Assembly: GCA_948470255.1 (NCBI GenBank) | Contig: CAOKOS010000003.1 | Span: 1 to 64,000, forward strand | Length of the DNA: 64,000 nucleotides | Reading direction: 5' to 3' | DNA from: an uncultured Lachnotalea sp. | Lineage (GTDB): Bacteria > Bacillota > Clostridia > Lachnospirales > Lachnospiraceae | In this document: one piece after another, positions 61,911-64,000 of the stretch | How the letters are laid out: each line of letters opens with the position of its first letter | Numbering within the stretch: position 1 is the stretch's first letter | The notes under the pieces: generated by a model | What the model was told of the DNA's origin: nothing | Databases searched by the model: none | What the model saw: the letters and a program-made list of their open reading frames with translations, nothing else | Program-made: the position numbers and the translations under genes

Positions 61911-64000
61911 GTGGCGGAGAAAAAAGTCAAATCGGCCGGCTACAGACGCGGCATGAATGTATTGGATGAGGAAAAGAGGGATTCTGTGATTGTTCGTTTT
62001 ATAGAACAGTTAAACAGTCCCTTGATTTATATTCTGATGGTGGCGGCTGCCATTTCTGCACTGTTAAAAGAATATGGCGATATGGTGATTATTCTTGTGG
62101 TTATCAGCCTTAATTCTTTTGTGGGTGTGATTCAGGAGGGGAAGGCGGCCAGGGCCCTTGACGCATTAAAGAAAATGTCCAGTCCTAAAGCGCTTTTGAA
62201 AGAGGGGGAGCGGGTAAGTGAAGTTCCTGCTGCCAGCCTGATACCAGGGGATATTGTCTGCCTGGAAGCTGGACGCCAGGTTCCGGCAGATTTACTTTTA
62301 AAGACGGCGGTGAACCTGAAAATTGAAGAGTCGGCCCTGACGGGGGAGTCTGTTCCGGTGACAAAGGATACGGGAATCAATAACCGGGCTTATATGTCTA
62401 CAAATGTTACCTATGGGCGGGGAGAGGGAATTGTAACAGCCATTGGTATGGATACGGAAATTGGAAAAATTGCCGGAATGTTACAGAATACAAAGACAGA
62501 AAAAACACCCCTTCAGAAAAGGCTGGCAGATTTAGGGAAAGTTTTAAGTATCGTTTCAGTAATTCTCTGTATACTTTTGTTTCTGGTGGCAGTGTGGCAG
62601 AAACGGGACATTCCCGAAATGCTGATTACAGCCATTTCCCTGGCAGTGGCAGCAGTGCCGGAAGGGCTGCCGGCGATTGTCACCATGGTTCTGGCCTTGA
62701 GCGTTTCACGGATGGTGAAGGTCAATACCATTGTGAAAAGACTTCCCAGCGTAGAAACACTGGGCTGTGTCAGTGTGGTCTGTTCCGATAAGACGGGGAC
62801 TTTGACACAAAACAGGATGACCGTGTCGAGGTGTTATACGGGAGGACGGATTTGTGAGCCGGAGGAATTGAGAGATGATTGGGACCGGCATTTTCTCCAG
62901 GGTTTTACGCTCTGTAATGACGCGGAAGTTTCCAGGGCAGGGGGAGTTTCCAGGAGAAGCATAAAAAGCTGCGGGAGGAAAAAAGGACAGGAAGAGGCGG
63001 ACGGACGTCTGGGAGATCCCACAGAGCTGGCGCTTCTTGATATGGCGGCTGCCCATGGTCTGTATAGGCGGGAGCTGGAGCGGAGTATGCCGCGGAGAAA
63101 TGAAATCCCCTTTGATTCGGACAGAAAAATGATGACGACTTATCATGCCGACCGGGGGAGCCGGATTTCCTATACAAAAGGCTCGCCGGATGAGGTGCTG
63201 GAACGCTGCCGCTTTGTGTGGAAGGAAGGTCATCCTGTTTTGATGAGCTGGCAGGAAAGGGAAGAAATACGGCAGGTTCTCAAAAGCTTTACAGGGGCCG
63301 CCCTCCGTGTGCTGGCGGTTGCCATGTGCCGGGATGTGGAAGGACCGAGAGAGCGGGATATGATTTTTGTGGGAATGGCAGGCATGGCAGATCCCATCCG
63401 GCCTGAGGCGGCAGAGGCAGTAATACAGTTTCGCCGTGCAGGGGTAAAGACAGTCATGATAACCGGGGATCGGGCAGACACAGCTTTCGCCATAGCGAAA
63501 GAGCTTTGCATTGCTGACCGGGCGGAAGAATGTATTTCCGGTGAGGAGCTGTCTGCACTTTCCGATGAAACGCTGAAAAACCGCCTTCCCTGGCTCCGTG
63601 TGTTTGCCCATGTGGCCCCGGAACATAAAGTACGGATTGTATCGGCTTATAAGGCGGCAGGGGAGATTGTCGCCATGACCGGGGACGGCGTCAATGACGC
63701 TCCGTCTCTCAAAGCAGCTGATGTGGGGGTCGCCATGGGAATGGCTGGGACAGATGTGGCGAAAAATGCGGCTGACCTTGTACTGACGGATGACAATTTT
63801 GCTACGATCACAAAAGCGATTGCCCTGGGGCGGGGGATTTATGAGAATATTAAAAAATCAGTGCTTTTCCTGCTGTCTTCCAATTTTGGTGAAATCATCA
63901 CTATGCTGGCTGCCATCGGCCTGGGACTTCCATCGCCGTTAAAACCGAGCCATATCCTCTGGATTAACTTAATTACAGATTCCCTTCCCGCGCTTGCTTT
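61911..64000 (+). CDS. P-type cation-transporting ATPase (partial, Ca2+-ATPase-like)
   Basis: Starts with GTG at 61911 (GGGAGG 6 nt upstream) and stays open to the window edge, at least 696 residues. The phosphorylation motif DKTGTLT begins at Asp293, the actuator ALTGESVPVTKD is near 143-154, the nucleotide-domain GDPTELALL near 370 and the hinge MTGDGVNDAPSLKAADVGVAMG near 589. Membrane helices flank the actuator and reappear near 650-696. Order and motifs fit type II (calcium or related cation) pumps. The C-terminal membrane domain, which decides the ion, lies outside the window. Confidence 0.94.
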   Translation, partial: MAEKKVKSAGYRRGMNVLDEEKRDSVIVRFIEQLNSPLIYILMVAAAISALLKEYGDMVIILVVISLNSFVGVIQEGKAARALDALKKMSSPKALLKEGERVSEVPAASLIPGDIVCLEAGRQVPADLLLKTAVNLKIEESALTGESVPVTKDTGINNRAYMSTNVTYGRGEGIVTAIGMDTEIGKIAGMLQNTKTEKTPLQKRLADLGKVLSIVSVILCILLFLVAVWQKRDIPEMLITAISLAVAAVPEGLPAIVTMVLALSVSRMVKVNTIVKRLPSVETLGCVSVVCSDKTGTLTQNRMTVSRCYTGGRICEPEELRDDWDRHFLQGFTLCNDAEVSRAGGVSRRSIKSCGRKKGQEEADGRLGDPTELALLDMAAAHGLYRRELERSMPRRNEIPFDSDRKMMTTYHADRGSRISYTKGSPDEVLERCRFVWKEGHPVLMSWQEREEIRQVLKSFTGAALRVLAVAMCRDVEGPRERDMIFVGMAGMADPIRPEAAEAVIQFRRAGVKTVMITGDRADTAFAIAKELCIADRAEECISGEELSALSDETLKNRLPWLRVFAHVAPEHKVRIVSAYKAAGEIVAMTGDGVNDAPSLKAADVGVAMGMAGTDVAKNAADLVLTDDNFATITKAIALGRGIYENIKKSVLFLLSSNFGEIITMLAAIGLGLPSPLKPSHILWINLITDSLPALA

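Noticed and set aside
62132..63100. Possible frameshift in the middle of the P-type ATPase
   Set aside because: The DKTGT Asp at 62787, GDPTE near 63018 and GDGVNDAP near 63680 are all in the frame set by GTG 61911.
62706..63626. Long open frame on the minus strand inside the P-type ATPase gene
   Set aside because: The plus strand reads through with all P-type motifs in one frame; the reverse frame is a shadow.

Overview
The window looks like a chromosomal segment of a spore-forming Gram-positive anaerobe of the class Clostridia, most likely a Lachnospiraceae member. The evidence is a complete spoIIAA-spoIIAB-sigF cluster followed by spoVA genes, a rubrerythrin, a valine T-box, a lysine riboswitch, strong purine-rich ribosome binding sites, and protein types (the purB/purA pair, a one-chain purL-purQ, a glutamine-dependent nadE) usual in that family. 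No rRNA, tRNA, CRISPR, transposase or phage gene was seen. The taxonomic call is inference.

Layout. 1-5.1 kb: a leftward peptide/amino-acid operon (APC permease, M20 amidohydrolase, two membrane proteins including a DUF5058 protein), divergent from a TetR regulator. 5.2-9.5 kb: larB with a MoxR-type AAA ATPase, a CobT-like VWA protein and a GNAT enzyme. 9.5-14 kb: rubrerythrin, nadE, a small Cys-rich protein, upp and an amidohydrolase. 14-16 kb: a leftward FIST sensor plus soluble chemotaxis-type signalling protein. 16.3-24.4 kb: an SDR enzyme, T-box-controlled valS, a LysR regulator, a MATE pump and folC. 24.6-26.2 kb: a 50-residue protein and a zinc-ribbon/TPR membrane protein. 26.5-35.8 kb: the sporulation region, split by a 4.6-kb block holding a DUF4062 protein, a TIGR04076-like protein and a glycerophosphodiesterase between spoVAC and spoVAD. 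36-41.3 kb: a transmembrane Ser/Thr kinase translationally coupled to a 1200-residue Ig-repeat surface protein. 41.3-48 kb: xylB, argH, and a CsbB/YfhO-like glycosylation pair. 48.4-52.2 kb: a two-OB-fold SSB, a corrinoid adenosyltransferase, riboswitch-controlled dapA-dapB and a lipoprotein. 52.3-60.7 kb: purB, purA, a HAD phosphatase, mecA and purL. 60.8-64 kb: a serine-less esterase-like protein and the start of a P-type cation ATPase that runs off the window.

Connections. dapA-dapB make the lysine/dipicolinate precursor, and SpoVA proteins move dipicolinate into the forespore. Two sigma-G-like promoters (upstream of a 74-residue protein plus spoVAA-AB-AC, and upstream of spoVAD) fit forespore expression and explain how spoVAD can be separated from the rest of the cluster. 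purB, purA and purL are all here but in separate transcription units.

Most notable beyond routine annotation: the DUF4062/helical-repeat protein inside the spoVA cluster (candidate defence or stress module), the kinase plus Ig-repeat surface protein, the LarB-AAA-VWA set with an unusual Walker A, a dispersed intergenic repeat family built of hairpins (one copy puts a second terminator-like hairpin between the valS T-box and valS), a long charged N-terminal extension on SpoIIAB, an esterase-family protein that lacks its nucleophile, and two unclassified structured RNA candidates (1.5 kb and 52.4 kb).
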